A stretch of DNA of 64,000 bases, from positions 26,396,765-26,460,764 of the forward strand of contig NC_135369.1 in NCBI RefSeq assembly GCF_049243985.1, given 5' to 3'. Origin of the DNA: Paroedura picta. Its lineage: Eukaryota; Chordata; Lepidosauria; Squamata; Gekkonidae. The notes beneath the pieces were generated by a model. That model saw nothing but the letters and a program-made list of their open reading frames with translations, was not told the DNA's origin and made no database searches. Every line of letters begins with the position of its first letter. The stretch's first letter is position 1. This document shows positions 51,101 through 62,774 of the stretch, piece by piece. The position numbers and the translations under genes are program-made.

Positions 51101-54100
51101 GGGTTGGTTCTTACCTTCTTACCTTTTAAGGTCCTAAATGGCATGGAGCCAAGCCAACTCAGGGACTGTCTTCTCCCATAGTACCTGCATTTCCAGCCCT
51201 GCTCTCTGTGCCCCCACCTTCAGAGGCCAGATGGGTGGCAACTAAAGACATGGCATTTTCTGTGGTGGCCCCTTGCCTTTGGAACACTTCCCCTCTTGAG
51301 GCTTGCCTAGGACCTACATTCTTTTAGATGTCAGTCTTGTTTGATCTTACCAGTTTTCTAATGGCTTGTCTCTGTTTTATGGCTAGTTTTTAATGCAGTT
51401 TATGTCCCATAGCTTGTTGTTTAATATTCTGACGTGGTTTTCATTGTAAGCTGCCTTCATTAGGACTCTAAAGAGACAGGCTACTAGAGTGACTGTAAGT
51501 AAAAAAAACAAGGTAAAACGGAAGCCCCAGGGCACCCTGAAGACTGACAAGTAGCGCATTAGCTTGTGTGTGTCAGAGCTCACTTCCTCAGATGCACATG
51601 GGAGTTGTAAGTCCTTCCTTACAAATAACACACAAGGACCCATTAAATGCTCTGCCTCAGGGCAGCCTGTAGCGTGCTTAGAACAGAATGGAAAAATTGG
51701 TCCAGACAGAATTCTAATTAAAGTCCAGCTGAAATATTTGTGTGGGATCTACTGTGCCTAGACGGTGCCCCCTAGAGGCCAAAGAGGGGAAAGGAGGAAT
51801 GTGGGAATTGGAGCCGGTCCTCATCTCTGGGCCAACCAGTCTGTATTTTGCAGAGGCCCAAATTGGGATGGCCTCCGTTACCCTGATCTCAGCTGACCTT
51901 GGAAGCAAAACTCACTCGGTCCTGGACAGTCTATGGGTGGGAGACCACCAAGAGAAGTGCAGGACTGTTACTCAGAGGCAGGCAATGGCAAGCCACCTCT
52001 GACCCTTGCTTGCTTAAAGGGCTACCATAAGTTGGCTGCAACCTGACAAGTCCTGCCACCATTCTGGGGAGAGGCTGTGCTTCAGTGGCAGTGCACCTCC
52101 TTTGTGTGCAATCTCTGGCAGCATCTCCCTTGAAAGGATGTCAGGAAGTAGGCACTGAGAGCCGGTGTGGTCTAGTGGTTAGGTCTGGATAACTGGGCTT
52201 GATTGCCCACTCCATCGCATGAAGTCTGCAGGGTGACCGTGGGCCAGTCACAGTTCTCTCTGAGCTCCCTCAGGCCCACTGACCTCACAAGGTGCTTGCT
52301 GGGGGGAGAGGAAGGCACCTGTCGGCTGCTTTGAGACTCCTGGGGGGGGGGGGAGGAAAGCGGGGTGTGAAAACCACCGCCTCCTCCTCTTCTTCTGAGA
52401 GACTCTGGAGGGGAGACAATACTGAGCAAAAGGCAGGAATGGTTTGATGGGTAGGATCTTGCCACTCTACTCAGATACATGCGGAGCCTTCCTCTCGCGC
52501 AGGGGTTCCCAGTGTGGTGCCCATGGGCAACATGGCACCCAACAACAACTTACTCGGCACCCACCAGCTGCTTTTAGTGAGGCCTTTGTTCAGACAGACT
52601 TCTGCCTGATAGCAGATTTTTTTTAATGTTACTTTGGCAGCAGCGGCTATCACTTCACAAGGGTCTTCACTGTGCGATTGAAGGTAAACTTGGACAACCA
52701 TTTTGAAGAAGAAAAAGAAGAGGAAGAAGAGTTGGCTTTTATACTCCACTTTTCAGTGCCCAAAGGAGTCTCAAAGCGGCTTACAATCGCACTCCTACCC
52801 GTTCCCCACAACAGGCTCCCTGTGAGGTGGGTGAGGCTGAGAGAGCCCTGATATTACTGCTCTGTCAGAACAGCACTATCAGGGCTGTGACAAGCCCAAG
52901 GTCACCCAGCTGGCTGCATGCGGAGGAATGGGGAATAAAAGCCCAGTTCGCCAGAGTAGAAGCCTCCACTCTTACCCACTATACCACGCTGGCTCCGCCT
53001 CCTGTGGCAGCCATATTGTGGCAGCCATTTTGAGCCATTTTGTGGCTGCACCCAGCACACTGTGTCAGAATTCTGAAGGTGCCCACAATAGTCTGAGAAG
53101 TTTCCATCTGAAGCAAGAGATCTCTTAACTGAGATTTTTGTGGGATCCAAACGTATATGGTTCAAACCCTGCATTTTGACAGTGCCTAATGAAGTTGGTG
53201 ACCCCCATCTCCCCAGTCCCTGTTGGTGTGTGCATCTTTTCACAAGAGCCTCAGGCCCTCTAGTCCAGCATCTTGTTTCACACAGTGGCCATCCAGTTGC
53301 CCTCTGAAGGTCTTCCAGCAAAGCCAGGAGGACAGTGACCTCCCCACCCTGTTTTTCCCCCTCCCCAAACACCAGCATTCAGGGGATTACTGCCACTGAA
53401 TGTTTTCATCCACCCTGGATCAATTTATTGGTCAGAAAGGTAGACAGCTTTAGACTCCCAGTATTAAACATCCATCTAGAAATTTCAATCACAAAAGAGA
53501 TTTGTGTCGGGTGTGTGTGTGTTTGTATAAAACAGAGAAAGACAGGCAGGCAGATCACTGCAACCCATACATTAAGTAAAGTATCCTTCTAGCATTTCTA
53601 GCTCTGAATCATTCAGCTAAAATAAACAGGAATCCTGTTTGACGCTTTTCATTCTAGCATAAGCATTTATGGATTCACTTTGTCCAGACAAGTTTAGGCT
53701 TCGGTAAAAACATGGCATTCTTTCAGTTTTTACTTGTTTCCTATGTATTTTTGCTACAAGAGGCTGTCCCTCTGGATTGATGCATGCAGTTCCTCCCAGT
53801 TAGCATCTCCCTTTTCTATCCCGCATTATCCAAGGCGGGTTCTCCACTTAAAAGGGTCTTCCCCAGGGTGATTCCCCACTCTTCCTGCACATGCAGCCAG
53901 CTGGTTGACCTTGGGGGGTGGCTTCAGCACTGATGAAGCTGTTCTGACTGAGCGGTGATATCAGGGCTCTCTCAGCCTCACCCACCTCACAGGGTGTCTG
54001 TTGTGGGGAGAGGAAAGGCGACTGTAAGCCACTTTGAGCCTCCTTTGGGTAGAGAAAAGCGGCATATAAGAACCAACTCTTCTTCTTCTTCGAGTCTGGT

Positions 54101-57100
54101 CCTCAATTGGGATGATGGAGTCAAGGGGTGAAGGTCTGTCAAGTGGAGTTTGTGATCCCTCTGGCTCAAAACTCCTGCAGGGGTTGGGGACCTGCTGGGC
54201 TGGTGCCTCCCCAGTGGAGACGCAGAGATCCAAGTCTGGGGAATTTATTAACTGATGCCTTCCTGCCCAGCATCCTGGAAACTGACTTAAGCAGGTGGTT
54301 TATGCACCTGGCCCTGAGTGCCTCTTGCACCGACTGGAGCCTGCCCAGCAGCTCTTAGTGGTAAGAAAGAGGGGAGGACAATGGTAGCCAGGAGCAGGAA
54401 TGGAAGAAAACCAGGAATGGTTCAATTGAGCACAGACCAGACCGAACAGTTGGTGCTGGTGCCATCAGCAAAGCATCCTTCTGTTTCTGACGATTTTCTG
54501 GCCTCAAGAGAAGGTCCTTCAAAACACTCACTATGTAAAATCTTTGAGGCAGAGATGCTGTCAGAAATGTTGTTTTTAAGAAAGAGTACGGGTGCCTGGT
54601 AGGACACGTCAGCCATTGGTCACTGAGAAACAAAGACTGGCCTTCCAAATGCCAGGGATGCTCTAAGGATACAAGGCCAGCTTGGCAACACAATGCCTTT
54701 GAAAGCTGGTTGGTCTTGGAAAGTGGTGGATGACTATCTGACCATCAAGGGCCTTGCTGGGCAGTGGGTTTAGAGCTTGTACGGGGTGTGTGTGTTAAAT
54801 CCTTCTAGTGCATCTTGCCAATCTAGCGTTCCCCGTCACTTGACGTGACTTCGAGGTGCCCCGTGCTGACTTCTCTGACCGGCAGTGGCTCCCTGAAGGG
54901 ACTTGGATAGCAACACCTTGAAAACCTTTCAGTGGAGAGGCTGCCAGGGATTGAACCTGGACCCTTTTGAGAGCAGAGCAGGGGTAACACTATTCCCAGA
55001 ACCTCATGGCCCCTTCCCCAAAATACATGATCAGAATGCTGTTTTTCAGCAGTAGCTTCAGAAGCGACACAAAGGGTTTAGAAAAAAAGGAAGTGCTTCA
55101 AGTCACCAAATAAGATGCAATAGGAGGAAAGGTTTTCTCTTCCCTGTCTGAGATTGTGCACTTCTGGTCAGACTGGATCCCCATTTTATTTGCATATAAA
55201 CAGGAAGGATTATCTGTTTTTCCCTCCTCTAACAATAACTAGGTGATTTGTATCGAGGGTGAGGGGAGGTGTGCCTGCTTACATGGAATTAGAGACACTG
55301 AGTGATTTCAGATCCTGTCTCAGCAGTTCTTTTTTATGCAGAGATATTGGAGATCCTTCCTCATCCCTGATCTATGACTTCTCATAAAGTCTGGCATTGT
55401 GCCTGTTTGTATTAGAGAACAAAGCCTTAATCTCTGCCTCTATCCATTCCTAATCACCTTGGGAGTTTGGTTAAGAGTCCTTTCTGTATGGAACAAAAGC
55501 ATTAATGAAATATCCTCCCCTACAGCACGCCCTGAACTGGATGGTCCAGACAAACCTGATCTTTTCAGATCATGTGCTTAGTATTTGGATGGGAGACCAC
55601 CGAGGAAGTCTAGAATCACTCTACAGTGGAAAAAAATGGCAAACTGCCTCTGAACATCTCTTGCCATGTGCTGGCAGGGACTCATGGGAATTGTGGTTCA
55701 TGGTCATCAGGAGAAGATATGTACATTTAGGCATTATTTGGGTTGGGTAAATTGTACCAGTATGGTGCAGTGGACAGAGTGCTGGACTAGGATCCGGAAC
55801 ACCCAGGTTCCAATGCCCACTCTGCCATGGAAGCTTGCTGAGTAATCTGGGTCCAGTCACACACTCCTATCCTATCCTACCTCACAGGGTTGTTGTGACA
55901 ATAATACAGAACGATCTAAGCCACTTGGGTCCCCATTGGGAAGAAAGGCAAGTTATAAATAAAGTAAGCAAAATATGAAAATAAATAATAAATTATTAGC
56001 TGGACATCCCTACCAGGAACGGGGATCTCAGGGTGGCTGTTATCCCCTTGAAGGACTGTCAGGAGGGTGTGCTTCTTCATCCCGCACAATTCTCAAATTG
56101 TACAGTCGTGAGGAATGCTTTATCTGTCTGGTCTCCAAGCAGATTACAACAATTAAAACATAATTAATATACTTAAAAACTACTTAAATATTTCCAGGAA
56201 CTCTGAAATGACACAATATTTCCTTTACAAAATTACATCCTGAACAATTCTGTTTGGTGAACCGTCGAAGGCTTTCATGGCGGGAGTCCACTGGCTGTTA
56301 TGGATTTTCCAGCTGTGGTCTGGTAGTTTTTGTTCCTCTTACTTTTCGCAGTCACTGTGGCTGGCATCTTCAGAGGGAGGCCCCGACACCAGACCCTTAG
56401 CATACTTGTGCTGGCTCTGTGAGCCACAAGAAGAGGAGCTGGTTCTTATATACAAGAAGAAGAAGAGTTGGCTCTTGGCTCTTATATACAAGAAGAAGAA
56501 GAGTTGGTTCTTTGAGACTACCAGGAGTCTCAAAGCAGCTTCCAGTCCCTTTTCCTTTCCTTCCCCCATAACAGACGCCATGTGAGGTAGAAGAAGAAGT
56601 AGAGCTGGTTCTTATATGCCACTTTTCTCTACCCGAAGGAGTCTCAGTGGCTTAGAATCGCCTTCCCCTTTCTCTCCCCACAACAGATACCTTGTGAGGT
56701 AGAAGAAGAAGAGTTGGTTCTTATATGCCGCTTTTCTCTGCCAGAAGGAGTCTCAAAGCGGCTTCCAGTCCCCTTCCCTTTCCTCTCCCCACAACTACCC
56801 TGTGAGGTAAAGGAGGAAGAGTTGGTTTTTATATGCCACTTTTCTCTACCAGAAGTCATCTCAAAGTGGCTTACAGTCGCCTTCCCTTTTCTCTCCCCAC
56901 AACAGACCCCCTTGTGAGGGAAGTGAGACTGACCAGGGCCCCTAGAAATTGATGCCCCCCTCACGTCTGCTGCATGGGGTGAAGAAGAACAGCACTGGCA
57001 AGAATACACTAGACAAATTGCCTCATGCAACCTGGAGCCTCTTCTCTCCAGGCCTACTGATTCTGCTCAGGGAAGGGCAGGCAGTTAAGACTGGGTGGCA

Positions 57101-59120
57101 GTAAATGCAAGTCCTAATAAAGTGGGACCCTGCTGACCGGGCCTCCTTCTCTCTCCCTTGCAGGCCTCCAACCCTCTGTGGCAATCGCGGGGCTCCACTT
57201 CGGTGTCTTCCGGAGGCCGGTTCCGATGCCCATCCTGCCGCCACGAAGTGGTGCTGGACCGGCATGGGGTGTACGGCCTGCAGCGCAACCTTCTGGTGGA
57301 AAATATAATTGACATCTACAAGCAGGAATCTTCTCGGTAAGCGGCAGCAGGGAGGGGCAGCCTGAAGAAATGGGCGTAGAACTGGAGAAGGTGGAGTTCA
57401 GGAATGGGAGGCACTTCAGCCAGGTATACGGTCCATCCTCCAAAGCAGTCATATTCTCCAACTAAAATCTGTTGTTAAGACTGAGAGATCTCCAGGCCTC
57501 ACCTGGTGTTTGGCATCTCCACCACCCTGTCCTGACTCTCTCTTCTCCATCCCAGTCCTTTCCAGCTAATATAGAAGGACATGGACCAAGTAGTCAGTTT
57601 TGGATAGTGCCAGGCACTCTGTGGCCATGCAGAATCAGCATGGGGATGGCTGTCCTAGCTGGGGCTCTTATTTTTCATGTTGGCTTACTAAGAGTCAACG
57701 AAGGACACTGTTGAGAGCTACACCTGAATAACGATCTGATGCTTTCCACCTGGAGCAAGTTTCCCAGCAAATCTTCGTCCAGAGCTGCTCTAAGACCCCA
57801 TGCCTGGGAGCCCACTTCTACCCAAAAATCTCTTTCTCTATTCCCCTGGCCCAACCAGACATCAAAAGAGTTTAGGGAAACGTTCAAATGCTTATTTTAA
57901 TTAGGGAACCATGACTGGGAGGGTTGCCCAACAATGCATTTTAATATTTTTTCCCTGTCAAATCATATATTAACTCCTAAGAAATCCACGAAGGCTGAAT
58001 TGGAGGAAGCAGAAAAAGCCCTTCCTTGGGACTGTCATGTTTTTTTTTTATGGTTCCCTTCTCTCTCTGTCTTGTGGGTATTGACTTAAAAGCAATTTAA
58101 TTCTAAGACAGACAACTCAGCCTCAGTGCCACGAGAAGCCAAAACCTAGAATCACCATCTGACTAATAAAAGCAAAGTTTTTGTTCAAGTACAAGATTCT
58201 GCCCAGGAAAGGGCAGAGAAACTTGGGGGGGGGGAGTTGGATGTAGAATCAACTTATTCCATTGCTGACCATGGAACGTGCTGCTTGGCTATCCTCCCTG
58301 CTCCCAGCTTCTCCTTGCACATTTGAACCCCATCTGCTTATATTTTTTAAAGGACAGAAATTGTTTTTTTTTAAATATAGACTTGTGACTCTCCGCATGC
58401 TGAGTTCTATGCAAGAGGCCTTGCAGAATATAATGCCTGGAGATACGGCACGTACACAGACCCCCCCTCCCCTCTTAGGTACCAGGCAGGACTCAGCACA
58501 AAACCTCTGGGGACTCAGCAGTATATCTTCATCCTTAATAATTTTTTAATTTATATCCCACCATTTCATGTTGCTTAAGAGGGGCAACAACAGTAAAATC
58601 ACGCATGGTTAATTTTTTAAACATTTATATTAATTACTGATGCTACCAACTAAAACCAAGATGGGAGGTAAGGAATGAGGATGATCAGGATGAGGATGAG
58701 GATGATAATAATAATAAATTTCTACACCACCCCTCCTCATATGGGCCTGAGGCAGTTCATAACAATAAAACATTCAATAAAATGAATTACAATAACCAAA
58801 TTACAATAAAATACAATTTTAAAACTCCACCCCCTCCATCAGCTACCCGAGGCTGAATATGGGGGGAGCCAAGAAGGAGGAGGTGGAGGGGGGCCCCACC
58901 AAACTTGTAGGGGCCCCAGTCTTCCCTTGTCTCTGCCTTCTCCACCAGGCCCCTCCATGCCAAGGCGGAGCAGCAGCTGATGTGTGAGGAGCACGAGGAC
59001 GAGAAGATCAACATCTATTGCCTGACCTGCGAGACCCCCACCTGCTCCATGTGCAAAGTCTTTGGGGCCCACAAGGACTGCGAAGTGGCCCCTCTGACCA
59101 ATGTCTACAAACGCCAGAAG
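48138..59120 (+). CDS. TRIM54: TRIM54 (MuRF3), first three coding exons; gene continues right of window
   Basis: TRIM54/MuRF3 is a RING-type ubiquitin ligase of striated muscle that binds microtubules and sarcomeric proteins. Exons 48138-48305, 57164-57336 and 58949-59120 join in phase into 171 codons. The start [20 protein letters not shown] is almost the human one ([20 protein letters not shown]). The RING finger is C26-C29...C42-H44-C47-C50...C78-C81. Residues about 82-113 are the MuRF-family conserved box ([20 protein letters not shown]). B-box 2 covers 126-158 ([13 protein letters not shown], then [13 protein letters not shown]). Exon 3 ends ...NVYKRQK in phase 0 at a GTAAAAG donor. The coiled coil and COS box, about 190 residues more in human, are not found up to 64,000. 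Resemblance is closer to TRIM54 than recalled for TRIM55/TRIM63, and synteny with DNAJC5G agrees. Confidence 0.94.
48661..48794 (+). mobile_element. hAT-type palindromic MITE, copy 3 (TRIM54 intron 1)
   Basis: 134-bp palindrome of the CAGGGGTAGTCAAACTGCGG family. It has perfect 8-bp duplications CTCTAGAG at 48,653-48,660 and 48,795-48,802 (nnnTAnnn). High symmetry between arms suggests a young copy. Confidence 0.95.
48803..49031 (+). mobile_element. Second hAT-like element at the same target
   Basis: Runs from CATCCTTTTGACCATGGAGG to TTGAGAATCCCTG and is followed by CTCTAAAG (49,032-49,039), nearly identical to the CTCTAGAG before it. Body text (GGAACCCCTGAAATATTTTT, CAGGCTTCGAGGAATCC) matches the family at 39.1 kb. 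Its left end is altered. Confidence 0.65.
50333..50480 (+). repeat. 5S rRNA-derived SINE, plus orientation
   Basis: 'GATCATGGGAGCTAAGCAGC', 'GTCGGTATTTGGACAGGAGA' and 'CCACCAAGGAAGCCCAGGGT' follow 5S rRNA from the internal promoter to the 3' end. The Sauria-type part 'CAGGCAATGGCGAACTGCCT' comes next. Confidence 0.88.
50738..50800 (+). repeat. Fold-back repeat (family A), 3' part
   Basis: 'AATAAATCTTTGTTTGTCTT' and 'GTGCCACTGGACTCTGATTT' are the family core; the 5' arm is missing. Confidence 0.75.
51008..51475 (+). repeat. CR1/L2-type LINE, degenerate 3' end of ORF2
   Basis: Broken plus-strand frames give short matches to the conserved LINE C-terminus: a 'LHWLP'-like motif near 51.07 kb, '[11 protein letters not shown]' near 51.14 kb and a 'WNTLPL'-like segment near 51.29 kb. 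The 3' UTR resembles 'TTTCATTGTAAGCTGCCTTC'. It is old and heavily mutated. Confidence 0.65.
51880..52012 (+). repeat. 5S rRNA-derived SINE, plus orientation
   Basis: 'CTGATCTCAGCTGACCTTGG', 'TCTATGGGTGGGAGACCACC' and 'GAGGCAGGCAATGGCAAGCC' retain the 5S layout. Confidence 0.8.
52157..52400 (+). repeat. tRNA-derived SINE, plus orientation, full length
   Basis: The head 'GCCGGTGTGGTCTAGTGGTT' holds a clear A box, and 'GGGCTTGATTGCCCA' is a B-box remnant. The body 'CAGGGTGACCGTGGGCCAGT' and a (TCTTC)n tail end it. Confidence 0.87.
52707..52996 (-). repeat. tRNA-derived SINE, minus orientation, full length
   Basis: From GAAGAAAAAGAAGAGGAAGA (tail) to CCCACTATACCACGCTGGCT (head) in reverse. The body matches the other copies. 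Confidence 0.87.
53830..54095 (+). repeat. tRNA-derived SINE, plus orientation, head degraded
   Basis: 'CAGCCAGCTGGTTGACCTTG', 'CACCTCACAGGGTGTCTGTT' and 'AAAGCGGCATATAAGAACCA' with a (TTC)n tail. The tRNA-like head is not recognisable. Confidence 0.82.
54096..55526. other. TRIM54 intron 1, no feature recognised
   Basis: No exon and no repeat identified with confidence. Confidence 0.45.
55527..55655 (+). repeat. 5S rRNA-derived SINE, plus orientation
   Basis: 'CACGCCCTGAACTGGATGGT', 'TTAGTATTTGGATGGGAGAC' and 'CAAACTGCCTCTGAACATCT' follow 5S rRNA plus the SINE tail. Confidence 0.8.
55757..55977 (+). repeat. Sauria SINE (ACA-type), near complete
   Basis: 'ATGGTGCAGTGGACAGAGTG', 'CTGGACTAGGATCCGGAACA', 'CCCAGGTTCCAATGCCCACT' and 'CTCACAGGGTTGTTGTGACA' are the classic Sauria SINE order: tRNA-like head, core, RTE-type tail. 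The A box and a near-perfect B box are visible. Confidence 0.88.
56434..56920 (-). repeat. Tandem array of SINE 3' halves (about 110-bp units)
   Basis: Reverse SINE tails repeat head-to-tail. A partial unit ending at 56,588 is followed by units 56,589-56,700, 56,701-56,808 and 56,809-56,919, each running from an AGAAGAAG-type start to ...TGTGAGGT. Shorter repeated tail pieces (CAAGAAGAAGAAGAGTTGG) precede them. None of the units has a tRNA-like head. Confidence 0.85.
57337..58948. other. TRIM54 intron 2
   Basis: 1.6 kb without another recognised exon. A reverse LINE-type tail fragment with an (ATA)n run lies around 58,700-58,800. Confidence 0.6.
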
Positions 59121-62100
59121 GTAAAAGAATGGAGGGAGCAGCCTGGGGCATCTTCCTGCGACTTGTCCTCTCTGACCTGGGCAGGTGGGCCCAAAGGCTC
59201 CCAGGTGGCAGCCACGTCTCCTCCCCTGCTTCTCGCCCTGGCTATTACAATGTCTTGGCAATGACCAGGAGGGGGCGCTGATGAATGTTGGGAATGAAAC
59301 ACAGTGGCTCCAGCAACTCCTATGAAGAGCTCTATAGGGAGATGGTATGAAAGGGGGGGGGGGGGTTGTGGCTTAGCTATGAAGACTTGGTAGGCCTGCT
59401 GCAGCCTGGCTGTTCTGGGTAGGACCCAGCAGTTTGGTAAACCTTGCCAAGGTGATAGCCCAACGGCATCATTAGGGTTGTTTTGCCCAGTCCCCAATGA
59501 ATCACCCTGAGAGACAAAGCTTTTTTTATATTTTTGATGCAGAAGAAATATAGACAGAGGGGAGTTCCCAAATCTGCACAATAATAGGATTACATAGTGT
59601 TAAATACCTTTTCCTTGGGGGCTGGGGAAGATGATGCCCCCTGCAGGATGAGCCAATAGCCTGGGGTCTCTACCTCCCCATTCCACCTCCTGGGAACACC
59701 CTACAGCCCTTACACCAGCCTTTCAGGAACTGCTGACAGGGATCTGGGTCTTTGCCTGGTATCAGTCCCAGCCCCCAAGGTTTACATATTGTAATGGCTT
59801 ACTCATGCCTTCTGGCCTTGGCGCACAAGATAAGACCAGCTTGACCCTGCTCAAAACATTCCCTCCTCTGACTCACGGGGAAGCTACACTCTGGAGAGGA
59901 ACATACCGCTCTCTTGATAAGAACCAAGGGTCAGAAACAGTCAAACCAACATGCAGCACTATAGTCAATTTCTAATATTGGCATGGTCAATCAGAAGGTT
60001 GCAGTCATTTTCTTTACCACCAGGCCATCAAAGGTACTAATTCCTTTAGCTATTCTCAAGTTCTTCGTTGAGGTACTCTCAAGCTTAAATGTACCCTGTG
60101 GAGGCCATGTCTCCTCTTCCTCCTGCATGAGAGACATGGAGGGAGGAGGAAGGGAGGAAGCCATGCTCAACTCTTGTGGCCCTTTCTTATATTTATTTAT
60201 TCACATTTATATACCGCCCTCCCCCCCCCACTTTGGGGTCTGAGGTCATATGCCCACTTTGGGGTCAGGAAGGAATTTTCCTCCAGCCCAGATGGGCCCA
60301 GGGATCCTGGCAGCTTTCAGCCTTCCTCTAGGTATGAAGCTGGGTCTCCGGGGAAGTGGTAGAGGAGGTAGTTGTGAATTCCCTGCATTGTGCGGGGTCA
60401 GACTAGATGACCCTTGCACCCTCAAGCTTTTTTTCCTCTGGCATTCTTTGGGCTTAGGGCTACAATGTGCTCACCTTGGACCTCAGTCACCACTGTGCTA
60501 AATCTCAGGCCCCTCATTTTAAAGCAAACTCTGGCCTGCATTCCCTGATATGGAACTTGCAGCCATAATGCAGGGGGTGAGGGAAGGGCGCTCTGCGCAA
60601 GTTCAGAGACATTATTTTTTTCTGATTTACCAACCATGCACCACTTCCTTTAGTTGTGTAATGTTCTGACAGGTGTCCATTTTGGTCATATCTAACCACG
60701 GTGTTCTTTATCGGCCTGGTTTCCTTTTTCCACTGACCAGTCCTAGCATAACTGCCTTCTTCATTGATCTGGATTGCATAATTATAGGAACTCTTAATTA
60801 TAATTTTCCAGAAAACCAAATTTAAAGCATTATAACAAAGGCGACTGAGTGTTCAGAAACTGAACTATCTTCAAATGGCTGGATTTTAGGGGGGGGGGAG
60901 ATTACACAACACAGATCTGTTACATAACACAAGTACTTCCCTGAGAAATATATTTCTCTTCTGTCCAGTCAGGCCTCAAATTTTGTCACAAAAACTGCAC
61001 ACAACACATTCGATGCTTATATTCTCTCATTTATCCATTTCCCTATGAACTAGATTTACATTTAGTCTTGTAAATCAATGTATTTTGGGAAACATGTTGA
61101 TTTCTCTGGCCAGATTCTCTGGTCCTACTGCCAGATTGCCCTCATCCGGGGGCGGGGGGAAGGGGGCTTGCCGGCATCCTGACAGCCACCTTCATCCAGC
61201 ATTTGCATCCTTTTAATGGGCAATTTCCAAATGCTTCGTAATAGTTATTCTTGCCAGAATCGCTTCCTAGCATTTGTATACATTCCCCAGTCACCCTTTG
61301 TTATTTATACTCGGCATATGCACCTGTTGATATAACAAAGATACACAGCCAGGAAAGTGGGAAATCATGTGCCATATACTCTCTTCAAGTCAGTAAGTTG
61401 CAACCAATATAAAACTGACTTTGACTGAAGCTGATTCACGGGCATTTTGTAGTAGAAGAACCAGATGCCTATTCACACACTGGGGTTGCCAACTGATTTC
61501 CAGGTATGTCCTGAAGATCTAGGATTAAACTCATGAGATCGACTTCCCTGGAGAAAAGGGATATCTTGGAGGGTGAGGCTTATGGCATTATACCCGGAGG
61601 AACTCCTCCCCTGCCCCAAACCCCATCCTCCTAAAGCTCCACCCACCCAGTTATCCAGGAATTTCCCAGTTGGGACTTGGCAACCTTAATGTATCGTAGT
61701 GCAGAGGGAAATCCAGCCTCTCCTCATATAGAGATCTGCCCAGTTTTTTACTCCACCAAATTACACGAGAATTGTATTATTTATCTTCAAGCAAGTTTCA
61801 TATTTGGATGTATAAGCAAGCATTTTTTGTAGAAACCAAATAAACTACTGCCCAGTCAAGCACATAAATCCATACATCCAGTGCATGAAACTTTCTCCTG
61901 TAATGCATGAAGTGTCTCTCCAAGCAAACTTCTTGTTTGACGGCATAAGCACAGAGTTGTGGAGGAAGGTAATTCTCTCTACACTCCCAATCTCTGCCTT
62001 GCAGTGTACTATTTTCATCCACAGGCAACAGAAAAAGAGGCAAAACAACATACCAACAGGCACCAGCATAATTTGTAGTGCCTCCTCAGATTTCAGGAAT

Positions 62101-62194
62101 AGGAGTCCAGTTATGCCTGCATCAACCCTGCCCTCTTCTTAGGGGCAATGTATGCGCTTCATGTGCACAATCTCAGTGATGCTCCTGAAAACTT
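59121..62194. other. TRIM54 intron 3, left part
   Basis: No TRIM54 exon 4 or other exon was recognised. A reverse LINE-type tail lies near 60,190-60,235 and a CR1-like 3' tail ('GTGCGGGGTCAGACTAGATG') near 60,330-60,425. A 101-codon minus frame (60,514-60,819) is not recognisable. Confidence 0.5.
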
Positions 62195-62437
62195 TAAGGT
62201 AGGCTTACGTTGACCATGAGGCTGGGAGTTCGATCCCAGCAGCCAGCTCAAGGTTGACTCAGCCTTCCATCCTCCCAAGGTCGGTAAAACGAGTACCCAA
62301 CTTGCTGGGAGGTAAACGGTAATGACTGGGGAAGGCACTGGCAAACCACCCTGTACCAAGAAAACGCTAGAGGGCGTCATCCCAAGGGTCAGACATGACT
62401 CGATGCTTGCGCAGGGGATACGTTTACTTTTACCCTG
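62195..62437 (+). repeat. tRNA-type SINE with RTE-like tail, plus orientation
   Basis: 'GGCTGGGAGTTCGATCCCAG' (B box), 'GTAATGACTGGGGAAGGCAC' and 'GGTCAGACATGACTCGATGC' match the copy at 15.94-16.20 kb in opposite orientation. It ends TACGTTTACTTTTAC. Confidence 0.87.
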
Positions 62438-62774
62438 GGCATAAAAAAATAAAATCAGAACATTGCATACTTCCATATGAAACGCACGTGACAAATGTTT
62501 TTGGAACAGCTAGTGGCCAGATGGTGCATAGCAGCACCCTTGCCTAAAAGACACATGCGTTTCCTCGGAGAAGATCCTGACCAATGACCCTCGAGGGCTT
62601 CAAATTATCCACCAACGACTAAGCCTCTGGTCTGGTGACTCATAAGATTCGGGCCAATGCAATTTACAACCGATCGCTGCCAGTTTACACCCAGGATGTT
62701 TCTTTTCTTCGCGGAAGGAAGAAAGCAGCGCCCCCTCCGCGCCCCCTGAACTCTAACGAAGCGGTTTTTAAAAA

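Noticed and set aside
52157-52230. Possible tRNA gene (A box and B box visible)
   Set aside because: The head is followed by SINE body and tail and cannot form a complete cloverleaf; it is a SINE head.
60514-60819. 101-codon minus-strand frame in TRIM54 intron 3
   Set aside because: No recognised motif and no neighbouring supporting exons; length compatible with chance.
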